Shown here: positions 32,654 through 41,424 of the stretch, in pieces
How positions within the stretch are numbered: the first letter of the stretch is position 1
Layout of the letters: each line of letters begins with the position of its first letter
The notes under the pieces: generated by a model
The model's database searches: none
The model's input: the letters and a program-made list of their open reading frames with translations, nothing else
Told to the model about the DNA's origin: nothing
Program-made: the position numbers and the translations under genes
Origin: SZUA-309 sp050185825
GTDB taxonomy: Bacteria; Pseudomonadota; Gammaproteobacteria; Pseudomonadales; Azotimanducaceae
Direction of reading: 5' to 3'
DNA: 64,000 nucleotides
NCBI GenBank assembly: GCA_050185825.1
Contig: JBFWZA010000021.1
Coordinates: 1 to 64,000, forward strand

Positions 32654-35600
32654 TCAGCGGGGTTCCGGTCCGCCGAGCAGACGGTCCAGCGGGTAAGCCC
32701 GCCCGTGCTTGATGGTCATGACCACGTTGTCCGCATCGGCGATGTCCGCGAGTGGATCGCCGTCGACGATGACCAGGTCCGCGATCATGCCCGGGGCCAG
32801 GGTGCCGATGTCCTGCGAGACACCGGCCGCCCGGGCGGAAACCGCGGTGGCCGCGCGCAGGATCTGCGCCGGCGTCAGTCCGGCACGGGCGTAGAGCCGC
32901 AGCTCAGCGTGCAGGCCGGCACCGTAGGGCACGAACGGCGAATCCGTGCCGGTGACCATGAGGGCGTCGGCGTCGGCCAGCTTTCTCAGGAGCTCCGCGT
33001 TGCCCGCCACCGTTTCCGGCACGCCGCCGCCGAACATGCGGGCGATTCCGGCTGCGGCCGCCTGTCCGGCTTCGCCATAGAAGGCGCGGAACTGCGGGGT
33101 GGCGAACAGGTCGGGTGCTTCGCTGGCCATCAGCGCGTAGCCCGGCAGCACCACGGTCGGCGTGATCCCCATGCCGCTCTTCGTCAGGAGCTGCACCACG
33201 TCGTCGTAGCTTCGACCCAGAGCCGATACTTTCGGTGCATAGCCGCGACGGCTGGTGCCGCCGATGTGCTCCACGTGATCCATCCCCTGGGCGACTGCGG
33301 GGAAGAGCTCGTGTGACGACACGGGAATCCCGATCCCGTGGGCGAACTCGACGACGCGCTTCTGGCGGTGGTCGGGCAGCCGGACGTAGGTCTTCAGGAA
33401 ATCCAGCTTGAGCTTCTGCGCCCGTTCCAGGTCCCGTTCCAGGTGGATGTCCGACGCAATACCTTCCGCCACGGAGTAGTAGACCCGGTTGCCGTCGAGC
33501 AGATAGCCGGTCACGTGGGTGCGTGGCCCGGGTGCCTGGCCGCTGTCCCAGTATTCCTGGCGCTCCTTGGCCACGTAGGGATGGGCGCCGGGATCGCGCA
33601 CGCTCGTCACGCCCCAGGCAAGCCACGCACGCCCCTGGGATTCGCTGATCTCCCCCAGGTGCGCGTGCATCTCGAACAACCCGGGGAAAGCCGCTTTGTC
33701 CGAGAAGTCCCGGTCGGCCACCGTCTCCGCGGTCGCCGGCTCGATGCTCAGGATGCGGTTGCCGTCGATGGTGACGAGCACGTTCTCGCGATAAGCGTCT
33801 CCCGTGCCGGTGAACAACCGGCCGATCTTCAGAGTCCACCTGGCGTTGAGCAGTGCGGGCCGCCAGGGAATCCGCGGCGTGATGTCCTCCGTGGCACCGG
33901 AGCTGACGTTGAGCTTGAGCATCCTGTCGCCGCTCATGAACACCACGTAGCGGCCCCCTGCGCTCCAGGCCGGCGAGTCCGTGAGCATGGCTGTCAGCGG
34001 CTCCGGATATCCGGCTGCCCGGAAGTCCTCGGTGAGGTTGAGCCGCCACAGCTGGCCGTCCTGTACATAGCTCACGAACTGCCCGGACGGGCCGAGCGCG
34101 GCGTCCGTGATGCTCTTGTGCGGCACGGGCTCCACCTGATAGCGCTCACCGGTGGTGGGCGAGAGCGCCGTCAGGTGGTAGGTGCCTTCCCGGTAGCGGC
34201 CCGAGTAGGTGACGAGCTCGGTCGTTGCCACGTAGGCGCCGTCGCTGCTCCAGGAAACGGTCTGTGCCGGCACCGGTTTGTAGAGCGGGGTCGAGGAGCC
34301 GTCAGCGAGATCGACCACGGTGAGCTGGGCGCCGAGCGGGTTGCCCGGCACGCTCACGAACAGGGCAATGGCGTCGCCGTCGGGCGACCACGCCGGCCCG
34401 GTGACGCCGCCGCCGATCGCCGGGACGTGAGTGTGGGTCTGCCGGCCGAGATCGTAGATCCACAGTCCCGGCGTGCTGGTCGCGCCGTTTGCCCCCGGTC
34501 GGTCCGAAACGTAGGCGATCCGCTGACCGTCCGGTGCGAAGCGCGGGGAGTGGTCGGCCCAGGGACTGTTGGTGAGGTTGGTGAGCTGCTCTCCCTTGGG
34601 CTGCCAGAGCCAGACGTCGCCGAGCGCGGAGAAAGTCACGGCGGCCCCGTCGGGAGAGAGGTGTGGCCGCGCGATGCCGAGTGCCGCCCGCTCGCCGGTA
34701 TCGTCGTGATCGCGCCGGCGTCGTTCGTAGGGCGGACGTTCCAGCTCGAAGGTGGCCGTGAACGGCACCTGGCTGCGGCTGCCGTCGGCCACCTGCCGGT
34801 AGATCACGCCGTTCGCCGCATAGAGGCTGGTGGTGTCGTCGAGCCAGACGGCGCGGAAGGGGAACACGTCGTCGTCGGTCTGGCTCAGGGTTTCGCCCCG
34901 GCTGCCGTCCGTCCTCACCACGCTCATCCAGGTGCGTCCCGGCCGGGTGACCTGATAGGACAGCCGGTCACCATCCGGATGCCAGGCGATCCCCGTGATC
35001 GTGCCTTCCTCGACGGTCACCGTCCGCTGGTTGCCGGTGGCGAGCTCCACCTCGCGGATTTCCGTGTGGCCCCGTTCCGCAGCGGCGGCGAAGGCGACCC
35101 TGGCACCGTCCGGCGAGAACACGGGCGCGGACTCGTCGTACGGCGAGTCCGTCACCCGGGTCAGGCTGCCGTCCGCCAGGGTGAGCAACCAGATGTCGTA
35201 GTTGCCGCCGCGATCCGAGGAGAACGCTACGCGAGTCCCGCCGGGAGAGACGGCGGCTTCCCGGTCGTCGAACGGGTCGCTCGTCAGCGCCTGGGGATCG
35301 GCGTCGCCGCCGAGGGGCTGAAACCAGAGATCCCAGGTGCCGTTCCGGTAGCCGTGAAAGACCACGCCGCTGCCGTCGGGTTTCCAGTCGGGCTCCCGGG
35401 CGTCGAAGAGGTAGGGGGTCAGGGGCCGGCCTTCGCCGCCGGATACGGGCACCGCGAAGAGCACGCCCTGCACGCTCAGCACCAGGGTCTGCCGATCGGG
35501 GCTCAGAGCGAAGGACAGGTTGGTTGCCTCGCTCACCGTCACGGACAGCCGACGGCCGTTCCCTGCGGTCGACGCCGCCGCCGGTGCAGCGGCGGGCGCG

Positions 35601-35740
35601 ACCTGGGCGGATACCGCCGGTTCGGTACGAGGCGCTGCGCTTTCCGGCGTCGTCTCCGTGCAGGAGGCCGTAGTGAGACAGGTCGTCAGCACCGCCAGGG
35701 GCAGGGCGAGCCGCGTGCTCCGGGTCCCCGTTCGGCTCAT
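32654..35740 (-). CDS. beta-propeller/amidohydrolase fusion lipoprotein
   Basis: Encodes 1028 residues. A lipoprotein-type signal (LALPLAVLTTCLTTASC) comes first. Residues about 60-620 are TolB-like PD40 propeller repeats with SPDGxxVAF units (FSPDGARVAF, WKPDGSGVVF). Residues about 640-1028 form a metal-dependent amidohydrolase. Metal ligands are all present: His692 and His694 (MHAHLG), the carboxylated Lys in DFLKTYVR, His in VSSHELF, His in HVEHIGG, and Asp in GTDSPF. Such fusions are extracytoplasmic peptidases or amidases of unknown substrate. GAGGAG precedes the ATG at 35740. Confidence 0.88.
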   Translation of the reverse strand: MSRTGTRSTRLALPLAVLTTCLTTASCTETTPESAAPRTEPAVSAQVAPAAAPAAASTAGNGRRLSVTVSEATNLSFALSPDRQTLVLSVQGVLFAVPVSGGEGRPLTPYLFDAREPDWKPDGSGVVFHGYRNGTWDLWFQPLGGDADPQALTSDPFDDREAAVSPGGTRVAFSSDRGGNYDIWLLTLADGSLTRVTDSPYDESAPVFSPDGARVAFAAAAERGHTEIREVELATGNQRTVTVEEGTITGIAWHPDGDRLSYQVTRPGRTWMSVVRTDGSRGETLSQTDDDVFPFRAVWLDDTTSLYAANGVIYRQVADGSRSQVPFTATFELERPPYERRRRDHDDTGERAALGIARPHLSPDGAAVTFSALGDVWLWQPKGEQLTNLTNSPWADHSPRFAPDGQRIAYVSDRPGANGATSTPGLWIYDLGRQTHTHVPAIGGGVTGPAWSPDGDAIALFVSVPGNPLGAQLTVVDLADGSSTPLYKPVPAQTVSWSSDGAYVATTELVTYSGRYREGTYHLTALSPTTGERYQVEPVPHKSITDAALGPSGQFVSYVQDGQLWRLNLTEDFRAAGYPEPLTAMLTDSPAWSAGGRYVVFMSGDRMLKLNVSSGATEDITPRIPWRPALLNARWTLKIGRLFTGTGDAYRENVLVTIDGNRILSIEPATAETVADRDFSDKAAFPGLFEMHAHLGEISESQGRAWLAWGVTSVRDPGAHPYVAKERQEYWDSGQAPGPRTHVTGYLLDGNRVYYSVAEGIASDIHLERDLERAQKLKLDFLKTYVRLPDHRQKRVVEFAHGIGIPVSSHELFPAVAQGMDHVEHIGGTSRRGYAPKVSALGRSYDDVVQLLTKSGMGITPTVVLPGYALMASEAPDLFATPQFRAFYGEAGQAAAAGIARMFGGGVPETVAGNAELLRKLADADALMVTGTDSPFVPYGAGLHAELRLYARAGLTPAQILRAATAVSARAAGVSQDIGTLAPGMIADLVIVDGDPLADIADADNVVMTIKHGRAYPLDRLLGGPEPR

Positions 35741-35820
35741 GGGTCCGCTCCTCGATGAAACGGCGAGTATGGTGACTCGAGACGTTGCTGGCCAGCGCGC
35801 TGGCAGCCGGGCCTGGACGG

Positions 35821-35849
35821 TTGGCAAGCCGCTGTCCAACGCCTATCTT
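35821..35849 (+). promoter_or_regulatory. candidate sigma-70 promoter of the Rieske oxygenase gene
   Basis: TTGGCA at 35821-35826 and TATCTT at 35844-35849 are exactly 17 bp apart. The predicted transcript start would be near 35856, which supports translation from the ATG at 35873 rather than an in-frame GTG at 35852. Confidence 0.5.
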
Positions 35850-35872
35850 CCGTGGCAGGCGATGGGGTCGGC

Positions 35873-37237
35873 ATGGGGGATGCGCGGGTGGCGGAAGCAG
35901 GGACACAGGCGGCGCAGACAGCGGCACAGGACTGGGTGAGGGAAGGTGGCGCGAGCGTCGACCGCCGGATTTTCTCGGATCGTGCCGTCTACGAGCTCGA
36001 GCTCGAGCGGATCTTCGCCCGTGCCTGGCAGTTCGTCTGTCACGAGTCCCAGCTTCCGGAGGCCGGCCGTTTCTTCACGAGCTACCTGGGCGAGGACCCG
36101 GTCATCGCCGTGCGTGACCGCAGCGGCGCCGTTCGCGTGCTGCTCAACACCTGCCCGCACCGCGGCAACACGGTCTGTCGGGCGGAGCAGGGCCGGGCTG
36201 CCAGCTTCCTGTGCTCTTACCACGGCTGGAACTTCGATCTGGACGGCCGCCTGGTGGGCATGCCGGGCGAGGACAAGTTCTATCGCGACGCGCTGGACAA
36301 GTCGAAGTGGGGGCTCGCCACCGCAGCCCAGGTGGAGAGCTACCGGGGGTTCGTGTTCGCCACCATGGATGCCGACGCGCCGCCGCTTGCCGAGTATCTG
36401 GGCTGGGTGGGCCGGCTGGGTCTCGACATGCTGGCCTCTCAGGGCGATCTCGAGGTGGTGGACGGCATTCAGAAAAACCGGATCCGCTGCAACTGGAAGA
36501 TCGCCGTGGACAACCTCTTCGACTGGTATCACGTGAAGGTCAGTCACGGCACGGCGCTGAAGCTCGGCTACGTGGACGACGCGTCCATGGCGCCCATGGA
36601 CCAGATGGTGATCCTCGGTGAGTACGGCCACGGTATCGGCGGTCCGGGCATCACCGAAGTGCAGTTCGAGGACTTCAAGGCCCGTCTGGCGCGTGGCGAG
36701 GAGCCGGCCCACTGGTACGACTTTCAGGCCGTGCGACGGCTGGATCCGGAGCGATCAGATGAGCTCGGCCCGGTGGGCAGCCGCTCCTTCGGGCACCCCA
36801 ACATCTTTCCCAATCTCTGGGTGACCCTGACGCGGCAGCTCTGCCTGCGCATTCCGCGGGGGCCGTTCGAGACGGAGCTGTGGTGGTTCACGCTGCTGCC
36901 GCGCCATCTCACCGCGGAGCAGCGGCGGGCCGCCATTGCGGCCGCCAACCACACCTTCGGACCGGCCGGGATTCTCGAGCAGGATGACGGCGAGAACTGG
37001 AGTCACTCCACCCGGGGCGCCGTGGGTGCGGTGGCGCGGCGCCGTCCCATCAACCTGTCCATGGGGCAGGGGCAGGACGAGGTGCTCACGGACCCGTCGG
37101 GTCAGAGCCGGATCGAGACGGTGGTGAACGAGCACGGCCAGCGCTGGACCTACCGCTGCTGGCAGGAGTGGATGCAGGCGGACAGCTGGGCCACGCTGCG
37201 CGCGACCCACTCCGCGCCCCCCACCGGCAAGGTCTAG
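35873..37237 (+). CDS. aromatic ring-hydroxylating dioxygenase alpha subunit
   Basis: Encodes 454 residues. The Rieske 2Fe-2S site is CPHRGN (Cys94, His96) and CSYHGW (Cys114, His117). The catalytic domain has the mononuclear iron facial triad: VDNLFDWYHVKVSH with a HxxxxH pair, and an acidic residue in EQDDGENW. The size and motif order fit large subunits of biphenyl/benzoate-type dioxygenases. Such enzymes need a reductase and often a beta subunit; neither is next to it. A beta-subunit gene lies 21 kb away at 58642. It diverges from the amidohydrolase lipoprotein. Confidence 0.9.
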   Translation: MGDARVAEAGTQAAQTAAQDWVREGGASVDRRIFSDRAVYELELERIFARAWQFVCHESQLPEAGRFFTSYLGEDPVIAVRDRSGAVRVLLNTCPHRGNTVCRAEQGRAASFLCSYHGWNFDLDGRLVGMPGEDKFYRDALDKSKWGLATAAQVESYRGFVFATMDADAPPLAEYLGWVGRLGLDMLASQGDLEVVDGIQKNRIRCNWKIAVDNLFDWYHVKVSHGTALKLGYVDDASMAPMDQMVILGEYGHGIGGPGITEVQFEDFKARLARGEEPAHWYDFQAVRRLDPERSDELGPVGSRSFGHPNIFPNLWVTLTRQLCLRIPRGPFETELWWFTLLPRHLTAEQRRAAIAAANHTFGPAGILEQDDGENWSHSTRGAVGAVARRRPINLSMGQGQDEVLTDPSGQSRIETVVNEHGQRWTYRCWQEWMQADSWATLRATHSAPPTGKV

Positions 37238-37277
37238 GTAGGCTCTGCACGAGTTGCACAGGCTCGGAAGTTCCTGA

Positions 37278-38423
37278 TCAGCTTTTCGGCTGCGCCCTGT
37301 CGTTGAGCTCCAGGTTGCGGTGGAAATGCTCCTTCCAGAGCAGCCCGAAAGGCACGAGATACTTTTCCTCGACATCGGGTGGCCGCTGCTCGAGGGTCAC
37401 GCCTGTCAGCAGCACGGCGAGAAAGACGGCCTGCCCGACGAACAGCACGACCCGATCGTAGGGATCCTTCCAGCGCGCCTCCTCACCCGCGTTTCGCGCT
37501 GCCAGCAGCCGGTCTACCCGCCACGCCGGATCTGCGGGCCGCAGCAGACCCGACACGCGGATTCCGTAGCGCAGGAGAGCATCGGCAGGGCGGGTGGCAC
37601 GATCCTCGCGGGGTGAGCGGCGGCTGGCGGCCGGGTGGAGACGCTGCTCGAGCTGGCGCAGCGTCCGTCCGTAGCCGAGACGGTCCTGGTAGCAGGAATC
37701 CGCCAGATCGCTGGCGGTGAGCTCGAAGTCCCGCTGCAGGTTCTCATGCAGCTTCTGCAGCCAGGTCACAGGCCAGTACACACAGCAGACGAGCTGCGCG
37801 TAGCGGTGCCAGCGGTGATGGCGATGCTTCAGGCTGCACAGGGCGTTGATGATCAGGACGTCCTGCTGATTCGTGGGCCAGCGAGTTGCGGCCGATGGGA
37901 AGAGCAGCCGGCGGCCCGAGCCGAAGAAGCCGGGCTGTTCGCCGGGTGAGACGTGCATGGCCGCGGGCGCGGCCATGCCGAGTCGGGTGCGCCAGTGCGC
38001 CAGCCGGTTCGAAAGGGCGGCGTCTTCCACCTGTGGCAGTGCCAGGATTGCGGCCCGCTCGTGATGCCATACCCGCACGGTGGCGAGGGTGGAGACGATC
38101 CAGCCAATCAGCCAGATCGCACAGATCGCAATGGCGAGCGGATGCGCGGCGTCGGACCGCTGTGGCAGGTCTTCCACGAACACCACCATCCGGCTCGCAG
38201 GCAGGAGCCACACGAGCAGCGGTATCAGCAGCAGCGCCACCAGCGCCGATTTGCGGAAGGAGCGGCCGTACTGAACTTCCCGCAGCGGGATACGCCGTTC
38301 GAAAGCGGCCAGCAGCGCTGCCAGCACCAGCGCGGCCAGCATCGCACGCAGACCGTCGGGCAGAGCGTCGAGCCAGCCGATGGCACCGGTGAGCAGCGAC
38401 GGGAGAAAGGCCACTTCGCTCAT
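37278..38423 (-). CDS. BlaR1/M56-like membrane protein with lost active site
   Basis: Encodes 381 residues. N-terminal helices (about residues 10-110) lead to a cytosolic domain with the M56 landmarks QPGFFGSGRRLLFPSA (usual PvlxGxxxPvIllP) and VYWPVTWLQKLHENLQRDFELTASD (usual WfnPlvWl...dxElaCD). The HExxH of the family aligns with IINALCSLKHR, where both His and Glu are gone. A last membrane helix (VVLFVGQAVFLAVLLTGV) follows. The fold is probably kept and the protease lost. It is the last gene of a minus-strand group, 6 bp after the small membrane protein, with no BlaI repressor nearby. Confidence 0.72.
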   Translation of the reverse strand: MSEVAFLPSLLTGAIGWLDALPDGLRAMLAALVLAALLAAFERRIPLREVQYGRSFRKSALVALLLIPLLVWLLPASRMVVFVEDLPQRSDAAHPLAIAICAIWLIGWIVSTLATVRVWHHERAAILALPQVEDAALSNRLAHWRTRLGMAAPAAMHVSPGEQPGFFGSGRRLLFPSAATRWPTNQQDVLIINALCSLKHRHHRWHRYAQLVCCVYWPVTWLQKLHENLQRDFELTASDLADSCYQDRLGYGRTLRQLEQRLHPAASRRSPREDRATRPADALLRYGIRVSGLLRPADPAWRVDRLLAARNAGEEARWKDPYDRVVLFVGQAVFLAVLLTGVTLEQRPPDVEEKYLVPFGLLWKEHFHRNLELNDRAQPKS

Positions 38424-38429
38424 GACGGC

Positions 38430-38957
38430 TCAGCCGAACAGCACTTCGAGCAGGTTGCTCAGGATCGCATGGAATGCGCCCAGAACGGCGAAGAACGCGA
38501 CCGAAGTCACCGCCGCGCGCAGGCGCCCTCCGCGCTGCAGGTAGTGCACGATGCTGGTCGTGCCCGCGATCAGGGCCATACCGGCCACGACGGCCACACC
38601 GGTGCGCGCCTGCGGCAGCATCTGCACGATCGGGATCAGCAGGATCAGCAGGAGCTGGATGCCGAGCAGCAGCAGCCAGAACGCCTGCATCCCGCTGCGC
38701 ACCCGCATTCTCGGAATGCGCCGGCCGATGATGGCCGCGCCCAGGTAGGCACCCGCGTACAGGGTGAACAGGGTCAGCCCGGTTCCGATCAGCGAGCTCT
38801 GGAAGAACCAGCGCTGGGAGACGATGGTGGTCAGCAGCGTGCCGAGCAGCGCGACGAGCAGCAGGCGATCGGAGTAGCGGATCCGCTCGGGAGATCCGCC
38901 CCGGAAGACGAGCCTCAGCAGGCTGCGGCCGATGCTCGGGAGCGACGGTGATATCAC
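38430..38957 (-). CDS. small multi-pass membrane protein, hypothetical
   Basis: Encodes 175 residues from a GTG. Five hydrophobic segments are visible, including LLLVALLGTLLTTIV, LIGTGLTLFTLYAGAYLGA, FWLLLLGIQLLLILLIPIV and AVTSVAFFAVLGAFHAIL. No family recognised. A YIP1-like pattern is possible but unproven. It lies 59 bp after the lipoprotein hydrolase gene and 6 bp before the M56-like gene, so it is part of the same operon. Confidence 0.65.
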   Translation of the reverse strand: MISPSLPSIGRSLLRLVFRGGSPERIRYSDRLLLVALLGTLLTTIVSQRWFFQSSLIGTGLTLFTLYAGAYLGAAIIGRRIPRMRVRSGMQAFWLLLLGIQLLLILLIPIVQMLPQARTGVAVVAGMALIAGTTSIVHYLQRGGRLRAAVTSVAFFAVLGAFHAILSNLLEVLFG

Positions 38958-39016
38958 GGTCCGCTCGGCCGCCAGGCCAGCCGGTCAGCGGGTTCCGCGC
39001 GAGCGGGAGGGCGGCT

Positions 39017-40312
39017 TCATGGACCCTTCGCCGCGCGTTGGGCGCGAAGGCTGATCAGGTTGGTTTTCACCCGATCGGGATAGTCCTCCGGAAACGACCA
39101 GACCCGGACGTCGTGCTCCTGGTGGGGGATCAGTCCCCGCTCTGCCGCCGTGATGTCGCCGGCCAGCAGCGTGACCATCACGTCCGTGCTCACCCATGGG
39201 CTTTCGTACCAGGCGCCGTGTGCGAAATCGTAATTTTTCTCCGGCACGTCGCGCAGATCGACGAAGGCCATCCTGTCGGAGTCGAGGATCGCCACCACCT
39301 GCTGCCAGACCTCCTCGTCGACTTTCTCGCCCACATCGGCGCCCTCACCGGCGGCCCCGAGCCTGAGCCTGCCGTCGGTCATCCGAGCCAGGGACAGCAC
39401 CGGGTCTCCGGCCGCTGCCGTCACCGTCAGTCCCTCCACGAGCGGAAAGAACGTCGGCAGCGCTTCGACGAACTCGATCAGCGGCTCGTCCGACTGGGTG
39501 AGGTAGACCTGGCCGATGCGCAGCTCTTCGGGGTTGCTGTGACGTGTCGCCAGCTCCGTCAGCGCGCGGCCGACGACCCGGCCGCCGGCGCTGTAGGCCA
39601 GCAGGTGAATTCTGGTCGCCACGGAGTGGGCCGCGAGCACCTCGATGAGATAGGCGAGGTCGGTCGCGGCTCTGTCTGCCCGGCGCTTGTCCCGTCCGTA
39701 GCCCATGAGGCTGCCCGGCGACGGCCAGGAGAAAGCGACGACCGTCGCGTTGTCGCCGGTGAAGTACTGGAACTGCGCCGCCTGGGCAACCGACCAGTAG
39801 AACGTGCTGTTGGCGCCGTGCGCGTAGATCGTCAGTTCCTTTTTCGGCCGCGACTCGATGTAGTCGTTGAGGGCAGCCAGGTAGTGCTGCATGGCCTCCG
39901 GGTACAGGGATTCGCCTGCCTCTCTGTCCGCGGGGCGGCTGACGGAGCTCAGCGTGTGGGCGTCGAGCACGTCCCAGGCAAAGATTTCCTCGCGCTCCGC
40001 CGTGGTCGACTGCTCGATGAGCTCGAACAGGTTCAGGTTCCTGTCGCCGACCCGCACGTCCGCATAGCCGAGGTGGAGCTCATCGTCCGGGCGCCCGCTG
40101 AAGAAGGCGTCACCGCTGGCAGGCTCGCGGGTGGTGGCATAGAGAACATGCAGCTCGTTGCTCGTCAGGGGCTGCGGATTCATCTCGAAGACGTTGAAGC
40201 GCTCGTCCCTCAGGACTTCCGGCGTGGGCATGAGCAGGAGCTGCGACTGACAGGCGCCGAGTATCAGCATGCCGAGGAGCAGCGCCGGCGTTCGAATCAC
40301 ATCGGGTATCAT
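39017..40312 (-). CDS. alpha/beta hydrolase lipoprotein (DUF900-like)
   Basis: Encodes 431 residues. The lipoprotein signal ends at lipobox LILGAC. LHVLYATTREP is the signature of DUF900-type alpha/beta hydrolases. The oxyanion strand is IYAHGANSTFYWSVAQ and the nucleophile elbow LLAYSAGGRVV (Ser). A likely acid is Asp in YLTQSDEPL; the His is probably in the last third. Substrate unknown, possibly lipid esters at the outer membrane or periplasm. The ATG shares its first base with the last base of the preceding stop codon (TGATG), so translation is coupled. Confidence 0.78.
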   Translation of the reverse strand: MIPDVIRTPALLLGMLILGACQSQLLLMPTPEVLRDERFNVFEMNPQPLTSNELHVLYATTREPASGDAFFSGRPDDELHLGYADVRVGDRNLNLFELIEQSTTAEREEIFAWDVLDAHTLSSVSRPADREAGESLYPEAMQHYLAALNDYIESRPKKELTIYAHGANSTFYWSVAQAAQFQYFTGDNATVVAFSWPSPGSLMGYGRDKRRADRAATDLAYLIEVLAAHSVATRIHLLAYSAGGRVVGRALTELATRHSNPEELRIGQVYLTQSDEPLIEFVEALPTFFPLVEGLTVTAAAGDPVLSLARMTDGRLRLGAAGEGADVGEKVDEEVWQQVVAILDSDRMAFVDLRDVPEKNYDFAHGAWYESPWVSTDVMVTLLAGDITAAERGLIPHQEHDVRVWSFPEDYPDRVKTNLISLRAQRAAKGP

Positions 40313-40548
40313 CAGCAGCGTTCCGGTCTGAAGACACGCTCGGTGGATGCCGGATACCGGTCGAGCAGGGGAGAGGCACGCGTCGGCCGCATCACCAGGC
40401 TGCCGCCGCAGTTCGGGCAGATGCCGCTCAGCTTCCCGCCCGCGCAGTCGGCGCAGAACGTGCACTCGAAGCTGCAGATGCGCGCGTCCGGACTGTCCGG
40501 CGGCAGGTCCCTGTCGCAGCACTCGCACCCGGGTTTCATGAGCAGCAT
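40312..40548 (-). CDS. DUF1272 zinc-finger-like small protein
   Basis: Encodes 78 residues: KPGCECCDRDLPPDSPDARI, then CSFECTFCADC and GICPNCGGSLVMRP. The nine Cys in CxCC, CxxxCxxCxxC and CxxC spacing match DUF1272, which probably folds around zinc. It is otherwise uncharacterised. The family is small and normally stands alone; here it opens an operon of three exported or membrane proteins. The ATG at 40548 is preferred, with an alternative Met three codons later. Confidence 0.85.
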   Translation of the reverse strand: MLLMKPGCECCDRDLPPDSPDARICSFECTFCADCAGGKLSGICPNCGGSLVMRPTRASPLLDRYPASTERVFRPERC

Positions 40549-40563
40549 GAGCAATGGCTCCCG

Positions 40564-41424
40564 ATGACGGATGATCAGATTAGCAGGCTTACCGCGGCGC
40601 AGGCACCGGAGATCGTCGACTGCTTCCGCCGCGTGTACGGCGAAAGTTATGCAAACGAGCTGTTCTACGACGAAGCGCGGCTTTCGGCAGCGCTGGCCGA
40701 GGGGCGAATCGGCAGCGTCGGTGCGGTGGGTCCGGACGGCCGGATCCGCGGACACATGGCCATGACGGTGCACCCGGACGCGGTCTTCGTGGAGCTCGGC
40801 AACACCGTGGTGGATCCCGAGGCGCGGGGCGGCGGGCTCGCCTGGCGGATCGGCGCGGAGCTCTCTGCCTGGTGCCGGGAGCTGGGTTATCGCGGCTTTC
40901 TGCACTATCCCACCACCGATCACCACATCATGCAGCGGAGGTCGGTGGAGCGCGGCTTCGAAACCGGACTCATGCTGGGGTACATTCCGGCGGACACGGA
41001 CGGCAAGGTTCGCAGCCGGGCAGTACCGCTGCGGCAGGCGGCGACCATCGTCTACGAGCCCTACGAGGCCGGCGCTGCAGCGGAGTGCTTCGCCCCCGCG
41101 CGCTACGCCGCGCTGCTGGAGGCACTGGCCGCTCCCACCGGACTGCCGCGGACCTGGAGACCAGCGACGGCGGGCGGGGGGCAGCCGGGTCTGACCGAGC
41201 TGCTGCGATATCCGAAGCGCGGGCTCGCGCGCCTGGACGTGGTGCGCTGCGGCGCAGGCCTGGACACGGCGCTCGGCGGGCTGGCGGAATATGCGTCACC
41301 CTGCCGGCAGGTGGACTTCCGGCTGGACGATCCGGGGATCGACCGCGGTGTGGAGCTGGCGCCGGCGCTGGAAAACCCGGTGGCCCGGAGGCTCTTGAAC
41401 GATTATCTGAGGGGAACGCGATGA
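40564..41424 (+). CDS. GNAT-family acetyltransferase
   Basis: Encodes 286 residues. The N-terminal GNAT core has HMAMTVHPDAVFVELGNTVVDPEARGGGLAWRIGAELSAW, where EARGGGLA is the acetyl-CoA pyrophosphate-binding loop. The C-terminal half (about residues 165-286) is a separate domain I do not recognise. Target unknown. Its stop overlaps the ATG of the phosphotransferase gene (ATGA), so they are translated together. Confidence 0.8.
   Translation: MTDDQISRLTAAQAPEIVDCFRRVYGESYANELFYDEARLSAALAEGRIGSVGAVGPDGRIRGHMAMTVHPDAVFVELGNTVVDPEARGGGLAWRIGAELSAWCRELGYRGFLHYPTTDHHIMQRRSVERGFETGLMLGYIPADTDGKVRSRAVPLRQAATIVYEPYEAGAAAECFAPARYAALLEALAAPTGLPRTWRPATAGGGQPGLTELLRYPKRGLARLDVVRCGAGLDTALGGLAEYASPCRQVDFRLDDPGIDRGVELAPALENPVARRLLNDYLRGTR

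Noticed and set aside
33338..35758. 806-codon open frame opposite the amidohydrolase
   Set aside because: No domain signs, and the minus-strand gene has a complete set of motifs; a high-GC shadow frame.
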